Shown here piece after piece: positions 1 through 6,103 of a DNA stretch of 16,220 nt. Position 1 is the stretch's first letter; every line of letters starts with the position of its first letter. The translations under genes and the position numbers were made by a program. This DNA comes from Clostridiales bacterium (GTDB taxonomy: Bacteria > Bacillota > Clostridia > Lachnospirales > Anaerotignaceae). Location: the NCBI GenBank assembly GCA_019423725.1, contig JAHZAW010000003.1:30984-47203 (forward strand), read 5' to 3'. Below the pieces are notes generated by a model. That model was not told the DNA's origin. It made no database searches and was given only the letters and a program-made list of their open reading frames with translations.

Positions 1-637
1 AAGTTCCGCCGATGAATATGAAGGCTGCTATGACAGCGATAAAAATACCTACTGCAACGGGAGGAATATTTATGTTCCTTGATTCAAATACAGATGAGAA
101 TGCAGCACCGATTGAATTTGACTGTACCATATTTCCCATAAAACCGAGTGCAAGCACGATAAATATGGCAAAAAGCACAGCGAGGAATCTTCCAAACTTT
201 CCTTTAAACGCCTGTCTTATGTAATAAACAGGACCACCATTGGTCTCACCGTTTTTAACGACTTTATATTCCTGGGCGAGGGTGGCCTCAGCGTATATTG
301 TAGCCATTCCGAAGAAGGCGCTCAGCCACATCCAGAATATGGCTCCAGGGCCGCCTCCGATAAGGGCTGTTGCTGCACCGGTAAGGTTTCCTGTTCCGAC
401 CTGGGCAGCTATGGCCGTTGCCAGTGCTTGAAAAGAGCTCATTTCTCCATTTTTGCTCTTAGCACCCTTAAGCTTTATGTTGCTGAATACGAGCTTAAAG
501 GCTTCGCCGAATTTTCTTACCTGAATGAATCTGAGCCTGAACGTATAGTAGATTCCTGTACCGCACAAAATTATGAGCAGCAGTGAATTCCACATGATAT
601 CATTGGCCGACTTAACAAACTGTAAAATACTTTCCAT
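1..637 (-). CDS. AGCS-family sodium:alanine/glycine symporter (3' end off the window)
   Basis: An integral membrane carrier that imports small neutral amino acids (alanine, glycine) with sodium. About 212 N-terminal residues are present; the rest runs off the left edge. The protein starts MESILQFVKSANDIMW and has several hydrophobic segments (roughly residues 12-32, 95-115, 155-175, 195-212). It carries the family signature GTGNLTGAATAL followed by GGPGAIFWMW near residues 82-106, and GGPVYYI near residue 135. The ATG at 637-635 is preceded by AAAAGGGG at about 7 nt. The gene lies directly downstream of a glycine riboswitch, which fits glycine as a substrate or signal. Family assignment is confident; the substrate is inferred. 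Confidence 0.93.
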   Translation of the reverse strand, partial: MESILQFVKSANDIMWNSLLLIILCGTGIYYTFRLRFIQVRKFGEAFKLVFSNIKLKGAKSKNGEMSSFQALATAIAAQVGTGNLTGAATALIGGGPGAIFWMWLSAFFGMATIYAEATLAQEYKVVKNGETNGGPVYYIRQAFKGKFGRFLAVLFAIFIVLALGFMGNMVQSNSIGAAFSSVFESRNINIPPVAVGIFIAVIAAFIFIGGT

Positions 638-670
638 TTTCTTTACCCCTTTTATTTATTCCTTTTTTTA

Positions 671-709
671 AAGTATAAAAATAAGAGCTTCCGCGTTTGC
701 GTAAGCTCT
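671..709 (-). terminator. Intrinsic terminator of the riboswitch expression platform
   Basis: On the minus strand the 7-bp stem AGAGCTT/AAGCTCT (709-703 with 690-684) is topped by CGC/GCG around a 4-nt loop. TTATTTTTAT follows. It sits between the glycine aptamer and the symporter start codon, where a ligand-controlled terminator is expected. The strand just upstream (GGAGAG) could also pair with pyrimidine-rich parts of the aptamer, giving a switch. That pairing is inferred. Confidence 0.7.
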
Positions 710-737
710 CCAAAGAGTAGAACATTTGCAGCATATT

Positions 738-822
738 GCGCCCCTGTCCTTTTGCCTGAGAGATAAGCGTAAAAAACGCTGTACACCTTCGGCGCTCCAT
801 TAAGGAGACTCTCCAGAGTGTC
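738..822 (-). promoter_or_regulatory. Glycine riboswitch, apparently a single aptamer
   Basis: Read on the minus strand from 820 to 743 the element has the conserved glycine-aptamer blocks in order: CTCTGGAGAG, then GGAGCGCCGAAGGTGTA, a variable hairpin (AGCGTTTTTTACGCTT), then TCTCAGGCAAAAGGACAG. I see only one copy of the GCCGAAGG...CAGGCAAAAGGACAG pair. This is therefore a singlet rather than the tandem form, although the short stem-loop region at about 715-738 could be a vestigial second ('ghost') aptamer. It controls the downstream AGCS symporter. Whether glycine turns the gene on or off cannot be read directly from the sequence. Confidence 0.9.
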
Positions 823-843
823 TATATTGCAAAGACAAAGGAT

Positions 844-872
844 ACTATATCATAAAGGTGGTAAAAAGACAA
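844..872 (-). promoter_or_regulatory. Housekeeping (sigma-A type) promoter for riboswitch and symporter
   Basis: Minus-strand TTGTCT (872-867), a 17-nt spacer, then TATAGT (849-844). Predicted transcription start is near 837, about 15 nt before the aptamer. The -35 box overlaps the T-tract of the upstream exonuclease terminator. Confidence 0.6.
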
Positions 873-895
873 GTGTTTTTGGTGAAAATACACTT
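860..895 (-). terminator. Probable terminator of the exonuclease gene
   Basis: On the minus strand AAGTGT plus TTTT pairs with AAAA plus ACACTT (895 to 871) with one bulged A and the loop CACC. GTCTTTTT follows. The stem is AT-rich, so strength is uncertain. It lies 45 nt past the exonuclease stop codon. Confidence 0.5.
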
Positions 896-939
896 TAAGG
901 ACTCAATAATGTCAGATTATACAAAATTAAATATAAATT

Positions 940-1689
940 TTATACATCATAAGTATTATTGCGGCCAAATTTATATGCTGTTTTTATTATGGCTTTTTCC
1001 TCTGGTGTAAGTTCGCGTTCCAGAGACTGGGTAAAATATTTGAAAAGAAGTTTAGTATTTATTCTGCTCTGTTTAGATTTTGTTTTTCCGGATTTTATAT
1101 CAGAAGCCTTAAAACGCTCAGTGACAAGGACGTCAGGCTTGACTATTTTGAACACTTCGGCTGTATATACGGCATCATTAAGCGCATTATGAAAGTCAGA
1201 TGTCACTTTTATGTTGAGAAGTTCCACAGCGTTTTTAAGGCCTATGGACCTTCCGGGCTCATATTTAAGATATGATGTGGCAAAGCTTTGGATATTCATA
1301 TATCTGTCTGGTATCTTAGAAGCTTTGAGTTTATGATATCTTATATTTCTGTAAAGCGATTTGATATCATCACTGCCCCAGGAACAGAAAATGTCCTCAG
1401 CAGGGTGGGCAAATTCACATAGAGCGTCATAAACTTCAGCGAAAGAATGTCCGCTGTTCAAGGTCTCCTGGGATATGCCGGTTATTTTTTCTACATAGGG
1501 ATGTATTCTTTTATATATGACCGGCTTGACATAATAATTAAAATATCCAGCGGTCTCAAGATTTGAATTTAATTTAACGGCTCCGATCTGGATTATCTCA
1601 AAGGGACATTCCGGATTACTGGCTGTAGAGGAACCTGTTTTGAAGTCAAAGGACTGATTAAATTCGAGATCAAAAACAATATAGTTCAT
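940..1689 (-). CDS. DEDDh 3'-5' exonuclease (RNase T / KapD-like)
   Basis: A 249-residue nuclease expected to remove nucleotides from DNA or RNA 3' ends with two metal ions. The exonuclease fold fills residues 1-185. Exo I is DLEFN (D7, E9), Exo II lies around WGSDD (D107/D108) and Exo III is HNALND (H167, D172), so the DEDDh catalytic set is complete. The C-terminal 65 residues are lysine-rich and end in a segment (ELTPEEKAIIKTAYKFG) of unknown role. The ATG at 1689 has GGAGGAC 6-7 nt upstream. It appears monocistronic. No polymerase or helicase domain is attached, so this is a stand-alone exonuclease; nucleic-acid preference (RNA processing or DNA repair) is not determinable. Confidence 0.88.
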   Translation of the reverse strand: MNYIVFDLEFNQSFDFKTGSSTASNPECPFEIIQIGAVKLNSNLETAGYFNYYVKPVIYKRIHPYVEKITGISQETLNSGHSFAEVYDALCEFAHPAEDIFCSWGSDDIKSLYRNIRYHKLKASKIPDRYMNIQSFATSYLKYEPGRSIGLKNAVELLNIKVTSDFHNALNDAVYTAEVFKIVKPDVLVTERFKASDIKSGKTKSKQSRINTKLLFKYFTQSLERELTPEEKAIIKTAYKFGRNNTYDV

Positions 1690-1741
1690 TAAAAGTCCTC
1701 CAAAGAAATGATTAAGCCTGAATTATGACAGGTACTAAATA

Positions 1742-1769
1742 AGTATATCATTTTTTTTGATAAGTACAA
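1742..1769 (-). promoter_or_regulatory. Candidate promoter of the exonuclease gene
   Basis: Minus-strand TTGTAC (1769-1764), a 16-nt spacer and TATACT (1747-1742), about 50 nt before the start codon. The -10 is good and the -35 only partial. Confidence 0.4.
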
Positions 1770-1804
1770 TATATTTAATTTGGATAAGCTTATAATTTTT
1801 GATA

Positions 1805-1833
1805 TTGTATAAATCCATGGCAGATGGTAAAAT
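1805..1833 (+). promoter_or_regulatory. Candidate promoter of the small acidic protein gene
   Basis: TTGTAT (1805-1810), a 17-nt spacer and TAAAAT (1828-1833), 21 nt before the start codon. The -35 is weak, and the short leader leaves room only for the GGAGGTG ribosome binding site. Confidence 0.4.
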
Positions 1834-1854
1834 TTAATTAATGGAGGTGCTTAT

Positions 1855-2121
1855 ATGAGATTTGATTTTACAGATGAAGACATTGAGCGTGAATACAATA
1901 AGATAGAGCTTGAGGGCGAAGATGTGATGCTCATAGGCAAATACATAGAAACCGTTGAAAATGAGGAAAATACTTATACGATAACTGGGGATGCCGTTAT
2001 CGAGGGAGAACTCTACCATGATTTTGTGACCATATTTGGACTTTTGGAGCCGCCGGCGGAAATGACTGCCAGGGATATTGCCGCTGCTGAATGGGACTGG
2101 TTTGATTATGTATGTGATTAA
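1855..2121 (+). CDS. Small acidic protein of unknown function
   Basis: An 88-residue protein that I do not recognise. It is strongly acidic with few basic residues. The N-terminal segment (1-25) is charged and probably helical. A probable beta-rich middle (LIGKYIETV, TYTITGDAVIEGEL) follows, then a tryptophan-containing C-terminus (EWDWFDYVCD). There is no signal peptide or membrane segment. GGAGGTG sits 7 nt before the ATG, which supports real translation. It stands alone, 172 bp ahead of the P-loop gene, with no clear terminator between them, so they may be cotranscribed. An overlapping minus-strand reading frame has no ribosome binding site and was not preferred. Confidence 0.75.
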   Translation: MRFDFTDEDIEREYNKIELEGEDVMLIGKYIETVENEENTYTITGDAVIEGELYHDFVTIFGLLEPPAEMTARDIAAAEWDWFDYVCD

Positions 2122-2237
2122 TAGTAAAAATTGCTGAATAAAACAAATGTATAGATATATGTTCAACAAAATTTACTGCGAAAATATGTAAATTATTTTA
2201 GACACCATGAAGAAGGATTTACGGATTTTTTAAAGAA

Positions 2238-2266
2238 TTATAAGAGTATAGAAAAATTAATATAAT
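2238..2266 (+). promoter_or_regulatory. Candidate promoter of the P-loop gene
   Basis: A consensus TATAAT (2261-2266) lies 27 nt before the start codon. The best -35 at 17 nt spacing is a poor TTATAA. Support rests on the -10 alone. Confidence 0.3.
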
Positions 2267-2293
2267 ACCACAACAAATAAAGGGGGAATTACC

Positions 2294-2707
2294 ATGATTC
2301 AGATTCTTGCAGGTGAAAAAGGACAGGGTAAAACTAAAAGACTCATTGAAATGGCAAATGAGGCTTCCAAAACCATTGACGGTAATGTTGTATTTATTGA
2401 TGATGACAACAGACACATATACGATTTGCACTATGGTATAAGATTTGTCGAGACATCGATGTTTAAAATTTGTGACTATGAAGTTTTCATAGGATTCATT
2501 TATGGAATTCTCTCCCAGAATGGAGATATTCAGAAAATATTTGTTGACGGTTTGAATAATATAATCAAATCACTTAATTCAGAGGATGTTGAGAACTTAT
2601 GTGAGATCCTCGAAAGAATTTCAAATGACTATAATGTTGACTTTACTTTAATTTACAGCGCTCCTTTATCAGCTGTTCCCGATCAGGTAAGAAAATTTGT
2701 CATTTGA
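2294..2707 (+). CDS. Small P-loop NTP-binding protein
   Basis: A 137-residue protein with a Walker A motif, GEKGQGKT (residues 7-14, K13 T14), right at the N-terminus. A Walker B-like strand KIFVDG (D85) follows. A further strand before it (NVVFIDDD, 31-38) fits a compact RecA/ASCE-like nucleotide-binding fold. The downstream arginine finger, sensor and partner domains of larger ATPases are absent, so it is a minimal domain. It probably binds ATP or GTP in the cytoplasm; the partner is unknown. AAAGGGGG lies 8 nt upstream of the ATG. A strong terminator follows. Clostridial genomes carry similar short P-loop proteins, sometimes labelled ATPase without experimental support. Confidence 0.8.
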   Translation: MIQILAGEKGQGKTKRLIEMANEASKTIDGNVVFIDDDNRHIYDLHYGIRFVETSMFKICDYEVFIGFIYGILSQNGDIQKIFVDGLNNIIKSLNSEDVENLCEILERISNDYNVDFTLIYSAPLSAVPDQVRKFVI

Positions 2708-2725
2708 CATAAAATCGAATAAATG

Positions 2726-2749
2726 ACACAGCAGAACGAAAAGCTGTGT
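2726..2749. terminator. Hairpin between convergent genes, possible malic enzyme terminator
   Basis: A 7-bp stem ACACAGC/GCTGTGT with a 10-nt loop. Read on the minus strand it is followed by CATTTATTCGATTTT. It could therefore help end malic enzyme transcription, though the T-run is interrupted. Confidence 0.4.
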
Positions 2750-2757
2750 TTGTGATT

Positions 2758-2803
2758 ACGACCCGGTTGTTTAAATATGTTAAGCAGCCGGGTCGTTTGG
2801 TTT
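2758..2803. terminator. Strong long-stem hairpin between convergent genes
   Basis: ACGACCCGG then TTGTTTAA pairs continuously with TTAAGCAG then CCGGGTCGT (2758-2796). This makes about 17 pairs, including two G-U pairs, around the loop ATATG. TTTGGTTT follows on the plus strand. It lies between the P-loop gene and the convergent malic enzyme gene, so it probably blocks read-through both ways. Confidence 0.75.
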
Positions 2804-2817
2804 AACAAATTATTTTA

Positions 2818-3990
2818 TTATTTTCTGGCAGCTCCGCTTTTTCTTGCGGCCTCCATTACAGCTGTTGAAACTGCTTCCCTTACCCTCGGATCAAAGGGCT
2901 TAGGGATGATATATTCCGCTGAAAGCTCATCATCGGAAATAAGTCCTGCCAGGGCATAGGCTGCTGCTGTTTTCATATCATCGTTTATATCAGAGGCACG
3001 CACATCAAGAGCCCCTCTGAATATGGCGGGAAAGGCAAGAACATTATTTATCTGGTTGGGGAAATCGCTCCTTCCAGTTCCTACGACAGCCGCTCCGGCC
3101 TTTAAGGCAAGATCAGGCATTATTTCGGGAACAGGATTAGCCATGGGGAAGAGTATAGGCTTTTCAGCCATGGTCTTTACCATATCTTCCGTTACGATGC
3201 CTGGAGCTGAAGCTCCGATAAATACATCGGCACCCTTTAAGGCATCGGCAAGAGTTCCTTTAACAAGCTCAGTGTTGGTGATCTCAGCCATCTGGGTAGT
3301 TATTTCATTGAGCCTGTCTCTGCCTTTATATATTATTCCTTTGCTGTCACACATAATGACATTTTTAAGGCCTACGGACATGAGCAGCTTGATTATGGCA
3401 ACTCCGGCAGCTCGCGCACCGCTTATGACGACCTTGATATCTTTTATATCTTTGCCCACTATTTTAAGGGCATTTATGAGGGCAGCCAGGGTAACTACAG
3501 CAGTGCCATGCTGGTCATCATGGAAAATCGGGATGTCACAGCATTCCTTGAGACGCCTTTCTATCTCAAAACACCTGGGGGATGATATATCCTCAAGGTT
3601 GACCCCTCCAAAGCTTCCTGCCAGGAGAGATACTGTCTCAACTATTTTGTCTACTTCCTTTGAACGTATGCAAAGGGGGATGGCATCTACTCCTCCGAAC
3701 TCTTTAAAAAGCACGCACTTACCTTCCATAACAGGCATACCGGCTTCAGGTCCAATGTCACCAAGGCCAAGTACAGCAGTTCCATCGGTTATTACGGCAA
3801 CGGTATTCCAGCGGCCTGTGAGCTCATAGCTCATTTCAGGGTCCTTTTGTATTTCAAGACAGGGCTGGGCAACACCGGGAGTATAGGCGATAGATAGATC
3901 ATCTTTGGTTTTGATGCTCGTTTTGGGAACAATGTCGAGTTTCCCCTTCCACTCTTTGTGCATCCTAAGGGCTTCTTTAGCGTAATCCAT
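2818..3990 (-). CDS. Malic enzyme (malate dehydrogenase, decarboxylating), bacterial short form
   Basis: Catalyses oxidative decarboxylation of malate to pyruvate and CO2 with reduction of NAD(P), linking C4 acids to pyruvate in the cytoplasm. At 390 residues it is the usual length for the short form without a phosphotransacetylase domain. The N-terminal domain has IAYTPGVAQPC (catalytic Y36), TDGTAVLGLGDIG (68-80), MEGK (K91), EDIS (133-136) and the metal-binding FHDDQHGTA (157-164). The Rossmann domain starts with VVISGARAAGVA. The usual second glycine of GxGxxG is Arg193 (codon CGA at 3414-3412), which is odd. ANPVPE and TGRSDFPNQINN are intact. The ATG has AGGAGG at 7 nt. Cofactor choice is not clear from sequence. 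Confidence 0.93.
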   Translation of the reverse strand: MDYAKEALRMHKEWKGKLDIVPKTSIKTKDDLSIAYTPGVAQPCLEIQKDPEMSYELTGRWNTVAVITDGTAVLGLGDIGPEAGMPVMEGKCVLFKEFGGVDAIPLCIRSKEVDKIVETVSLLAGSFGGVNLEDISSPRCFEIERRLKECCDIPIFHDDQHGTAVVTLAALINALKIVGKDIKDIKVVISGARAAGVAIIKLLMSVGLKNVIMCDSKGIIYKGRDRLNEITTQMAEITNTELVKGTLADALKGADVFIGASAPGIVTEDMVKTMAEKPILFPMANPVPEIMPDLALKAGAAVVGTGRSDFPNQINNVLAFPAIFRGALDVRASDINDDMKTAAAYALAGLISDDELSAEYIIPKPFDPRVREAVSTAVMEAARKSGAARK

Positions 3991-4025
3991 AAAAATCCTC
4001 CTTTGTTATTTATTCATTTATTTAT

Positions 4026-4054
4026 ATGATAATTTAAAATTGAGGATTTGTAAA
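4026..4054 (-). promoter_or_regulatory. Promoter of the malic enzyme gene
   Basis: Minus-strand TTTACA (4054-4049), a 17-nt spacer and TATCAT (4031-4026). Both boxes match 5 of 6 consensus bases. Its -35 overlaps the -35 of the divergent serine hydrolase promoter. Confidence 0.6.
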
Positions 4055-4077
4055 ATAAATATTGCCTATGATATAAT
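4048..4077 (+). promoter_or_regulatory. Promoter of the serine hydrolase operon
   Basis: TTGTAA (4048-4053), an 18-nt spacer and a perfect TATAAT (4072-4077), 34 nt before the start codon. It uses the same DNA as the malic enzyme -35, on the other strand. Confidence 0.6.
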
Positions 4078-4111
4078 AAACTAAAAATATCATTTGAAAG
4101 GGCGGGTTTGA

Positions 4112-5029
4112 ATGGAAAATACGGTTTTAAGCAAAATTCTTAAGGAAACTGAAGCTGAAGGTTTGCATATCCTTTATGCGCAGATGAGACAGGGCGGAGA
4201 AATTAAAGACGAGTTCAAAAGGGCTGTAAATAAGACAAGGCTCAATATGTTTTCCGTAAGCAAGAGCTTTGTTTCGTCGGCAGCGGGCATTGCAATAGAG
4301 GAAGGTATCCTTGATAAAAACGAGAGGATCTGTGATGCTTTCAGTGAATATGTCCCTGAAAACGCTTCTGAAAACCTTTTAGGCACCACCGTTGAAAACC
4401 TGCTCACTATGACGACCGGACTGGCTGAGCCGCTGTTTTTTGCCGACAATGCGGAAAGATATATAGTCAAAGACTGGATAAAATATTTCTTTGACGCTAA
4501 ATTTGACCATAAGCCCGGAGAAAGATTTTTATACAGCAATTTCAATACATATATACTCAGCTGCCTTATTGAGAAAAGGGCCGGGGTCAATCTTCTGGAA
4601 TATTTGAGAGACCGTCTTTTTGAGCCCCTTGGCATAGGAAACCCTGACTGGACGCTCTGTCCTAAAGGGCATGTGCATGCTGCTAACGGACTGTATCTCA
4701 ATATAGATGAATTTGGGCGTTTTGGGGAAATGCTCCTTAGATATGGTGAATATGATGGAAAGAGGCTCGTCCCTGAAAAATACCTCAGGGAAGCAGCGGT
4801 AAAACATACGGAAAGCCCTGGAGAATTTGGTTCACCCTGTCTTAACTGCGGATATGGCTATCAGTTCTGGATGACACCCATACCGGACACGTTTTTATGT
4901 TATGGAAATTATGGACAGTACTGCCTTGTTATGCCCAAGAAAGATACTGTGATCAATGTTATATCATTTGAGGGATTCAAATACCAGAAAATACTTGATA
5001 TCATAGTAAAATATGCTTCTGAGCTCTGA
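4112..5029 (+). CDS. Cytoplasmic serine hydrolase of the class C beta-lactamase / DD-peptidase fold
   Basis: A 305-residue member of the beta-lactamase-related serine hydrolases (esterase/peptidase-like). The nucleophile motif SxxK is SVSK (S48, K51) and the YxN motif is YSN (Y141-N143). The third motif region is GNYGQ (265-269), where many relatives have HGG or GHGGQ. There is no signal peptide or membrane anchor, which argues against a periplasmic or cell-wall beta-lactamase. A cytoplasmic esterase or amidase of unknown substrate is more likely. GAAAGGGCGGG precedes the ATG. The stop overlaps the next start (TGATG), implying translational coupling with the DUF3795-type protein. Confidence 0.87.
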   Translation: MENTVLSKILKETEAEGLHILYAQMRQGGEIKDEFKRAVNKTRLNMFSVSKSFVSSAAGIAIEEGILDKNERICDAFSEYVPENASENLLGTTVENLLTMTTGLAEPLFFADNAERYIVKDWIKYFFDAKFDHKPGERFLYSNFNTYILSCLIEKRAGVNLLEYLRDRLFEPLGIGNPDWTLCPKGHVHAANGLYLNIDEFGRFGEMLLRYGEYDGKRLVPEKYLREAAVKHTESPGEFGSPCLNCGYGYQFWMTPIPDTFLCYGNYGQYCLVMPKKDTVINVISFEGFKYQKILDIIVKYASEL

Positions 5030-5583
5030 TGGTGGGAATAATGAAGAACTATAGGAGGATACATACAAAATTTTCTCTCTGCGGGCTGAACTGCATATTA
5101 TGTCCCATGCACAATATGGATAATGGATGTCCAGGCTGTGGAGGAGGAGAGGGGCATCAGTCCTGTTCAAAAATAAAATGCGCCATTGAAAAAAATATAG
5201 GTGAATTTTGCTTTGAGTGCGGCCAATATCCCTGTGATAAATATACTGGTGCTTCTGAAAAAGACAGCTTTATTACCTACCGGAATATATTTGAAGATAC
5301 TGAGTATGCAAAGGAAAATGGCATAGACAAATATGAGATGATACTGGATGAAAAGGCAGATATTCTTAGAAAACTTCTGGAAGACTATAATGACGGAAGG
5401 AAAAAGACTTTATTTTGTACAGCGGTAAATCTTATGGACATAAATGACATTAAAGATGCTTTTAAATATATATCATCCGTGTCTAGCTCTCAAATGACCC
5501 AGAAGGAAAAATCTGCATATGCTGCTGACACCATCAAGAAAAAGGCGTCAGAAAGAGGAATATCATTGAAATTAAGGAAATAA
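5029..5583 (+). CDS. DUF3795-type cysteine-rich (probably zinc-binding) protein
   Basis: A 184-residue soluble protein with ten cysteines in the first 70 residues: C18, C22, C25, C34, C37, C46, C51, C61, C64 and C69, in patterns such as CGLNCILC, CPGCGG and CFECGQYPCDKY. This is the layout of the DUF3795 family, believed to bind zinc. The remainder is charged and helical. The first ATG overlaps the previous stop by one base. An alternative ATG at 5041 has GGTGG about 5 nt upstream and would remove four residues; either is plausible. A strong terminator follows, so this gene ends the two-gene operon. Biochemical function is unknown. Confidence 0.85.
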   Translation: MVGIMKNYRRIHTKFSLCGLNCILCPMHNMDNGCPGCGGGEGHQSCSKIKCAIEKNIGEFCFECGQYPCDKYTGASEKDSFITYRNIFEDTEYAKENGIDKYEMILDEKADILRKLLEDYNDGRKKTLFCTAVNLMDINDIKDAFKYISSVSSSQMTQKEKSAYAADTIKKKASERGISLKLRK

Positions 5584-5600
5584 TAATAAAGAGATAATTG

Positions 5601-5636
5601 AAGTGCAGGAATTTTATTTCTGCACTTTTTATATAT
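5601..5636 (+). terminator. Intrinsic terminator after the serine hydrolase operon
   Basis: AAGTGCAGGAA pairs with TTTCTGCACTT (5601-5627, 11 pairs with one G-U, loop TTTTA). TTTATATAT follows. It isolates the next operon from upstream transcription. Confidence 0.85.
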
Positions 5637-5658
5637 TGGAAATTATAATAAAGAGTTA

Positions 5659-5687
5659 TTGACATATGCCAGTAATGGTGATATACT
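5659..5687 (+). promoter_or_regulatory. Promoter of the DUF134-larA operon
   Basis: A perfect -35 TTGACA (5659-5664), a 17-nt spacer and TATACT (5682-5687). Predicted start is near 5694. Such a near-consensus promoter should be strong, so repression by something bound to the adjacent repeats is likely. Confidence 0.8.
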
Positions 5688-5715
5688 CCCTATAGTAAAT
5701 GGCATATGCCAGTAA
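5663..5715 (+). repeat. Two 13-bp direct repeats around a GGCATATGCC palindrome, probable operators
   Basis: CATATGCCAGTAA occurs at 5663-5675 and again at 5703-5715, start to start 40 bp. The second copy completes a perfect 10-bp palindrome, GGCATATGCC (5701-5710); the first has GACATATGCC. One copy overlaps the end of the -35, the other lies just downstream of the predicted start of transcription. This is a typical two-site operator. The likely ligand is the DUF134 protein encoded immediately downstream (inference). Confidence 0.65.
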
Positions 5716-5731
5716 AGAAAGGAGGATATAT

Positions 5732-6103
5732 ATGCCAAGACCCTGTAAAAGGCGAAGGATATGTTCAATGCCTGAAAATTACAGTTTTGCTCCCGTTGGG
5801 GGTAAAAATGTAACAGATACGCTGCTAATGAGTATTGACGAATATGAGGCTGTAAGGCTCATCGACCTGGAGAATCTCAGCCAGGAAGAGTGCGCTGAAA
5901 GCATGAATGTCTCAAGAACGACGGCACAGTCCATATACAACAGCGCAAGGACAAAGCTTGCGGAATGCCTTGTCAAGGGAAAAGCTTTGAGAGTTGAAGG
6001 CGGAGATTATATCCTCTGTGAAGAAAGCACAGGAAAATGCGGCTTCTGCCATAAAAAGAAAACACAGGATTTATATAAGGAGGACAACTGTGAGAGAATT
6101 TAA
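5732..6103 (+). CDS. DUF134 / UPF0251 family helix-turn-helix protein, probable operon regulator
   Basis: A 123-residue protein beginning MPRPCKRRRIC, the classic start of the UPF0251/DUF134 family. The family core ISxDEYEAxRLIDLENLSQEECAESMNVSRTTAQ (residues 34-66) is present, with the helix-turn-helix at about 48-75. Then come SARTKLAE and ALRVEGGDYILC. The C-terminal tail has C96, C103, C106, H107 and C120, which together with C5 and C11 could bind a metal or Fe-S cluster. The ATG at 5732 is chosen because AAAGGAGG lies just upstream; an earlier in-frame ATG at 5699 overlaps the operator repeat and has no ribosome binding site. The gene overlaps larA by 14 bp. A role as autoregulator is inferred. 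Confidence 0.9.
   Translation: MPRPCKRRRICSMPENYSFAPVGGKNVTDTLLMSIDEYEAVRLIDLENLSQEECAESMNVSRTTAQSIYNSARTKLAECLVKGKALRVEGGDYILCEESTGKCGFCHKKKTQDLYKEDNCERI

Noticed and set aside
612..800. 62-codon minus-strand frame between the exonuclease and symporter genes
   Set aside because: It runs through the glycine aptamer, the terminator and into the symporter start; the RNA motif explains the sequence.
1834..2169. 111-codon minus-strand frame over the small acidic protein
   Set aside because: No good ribosome binding site; the plus-strand gene has GGAGGTG at correct spacing and a promoter.
3023..3829. 268-codon open frame on the plus strand
   Set aside because: It lies entirely opposite the well-supported malic enzyme, has no ribosome binding site and its composition mirrors the complementary coding strand.
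4174..4701. 175-codon minus-strand frame
   Set aside because: Antisense to the serine hydrolase, which has intact SxxK and YxN motifs.
5699..5731. Earlier in-frame ATG for the DUF134 protein
   Set aside because: It overlaps the operator repeat, lies close to the predicted start of transcription and has no ribosome binding site; MPRP at 5732 is the family start.
5994..6089. Upstream in-frame ATG extension of larA
   Set aside because: It lies within the DUF134 coding region without a ribosome binding site; the GTG at 6090 has AAGGAGG and gives residue numbers identical to known LarA.
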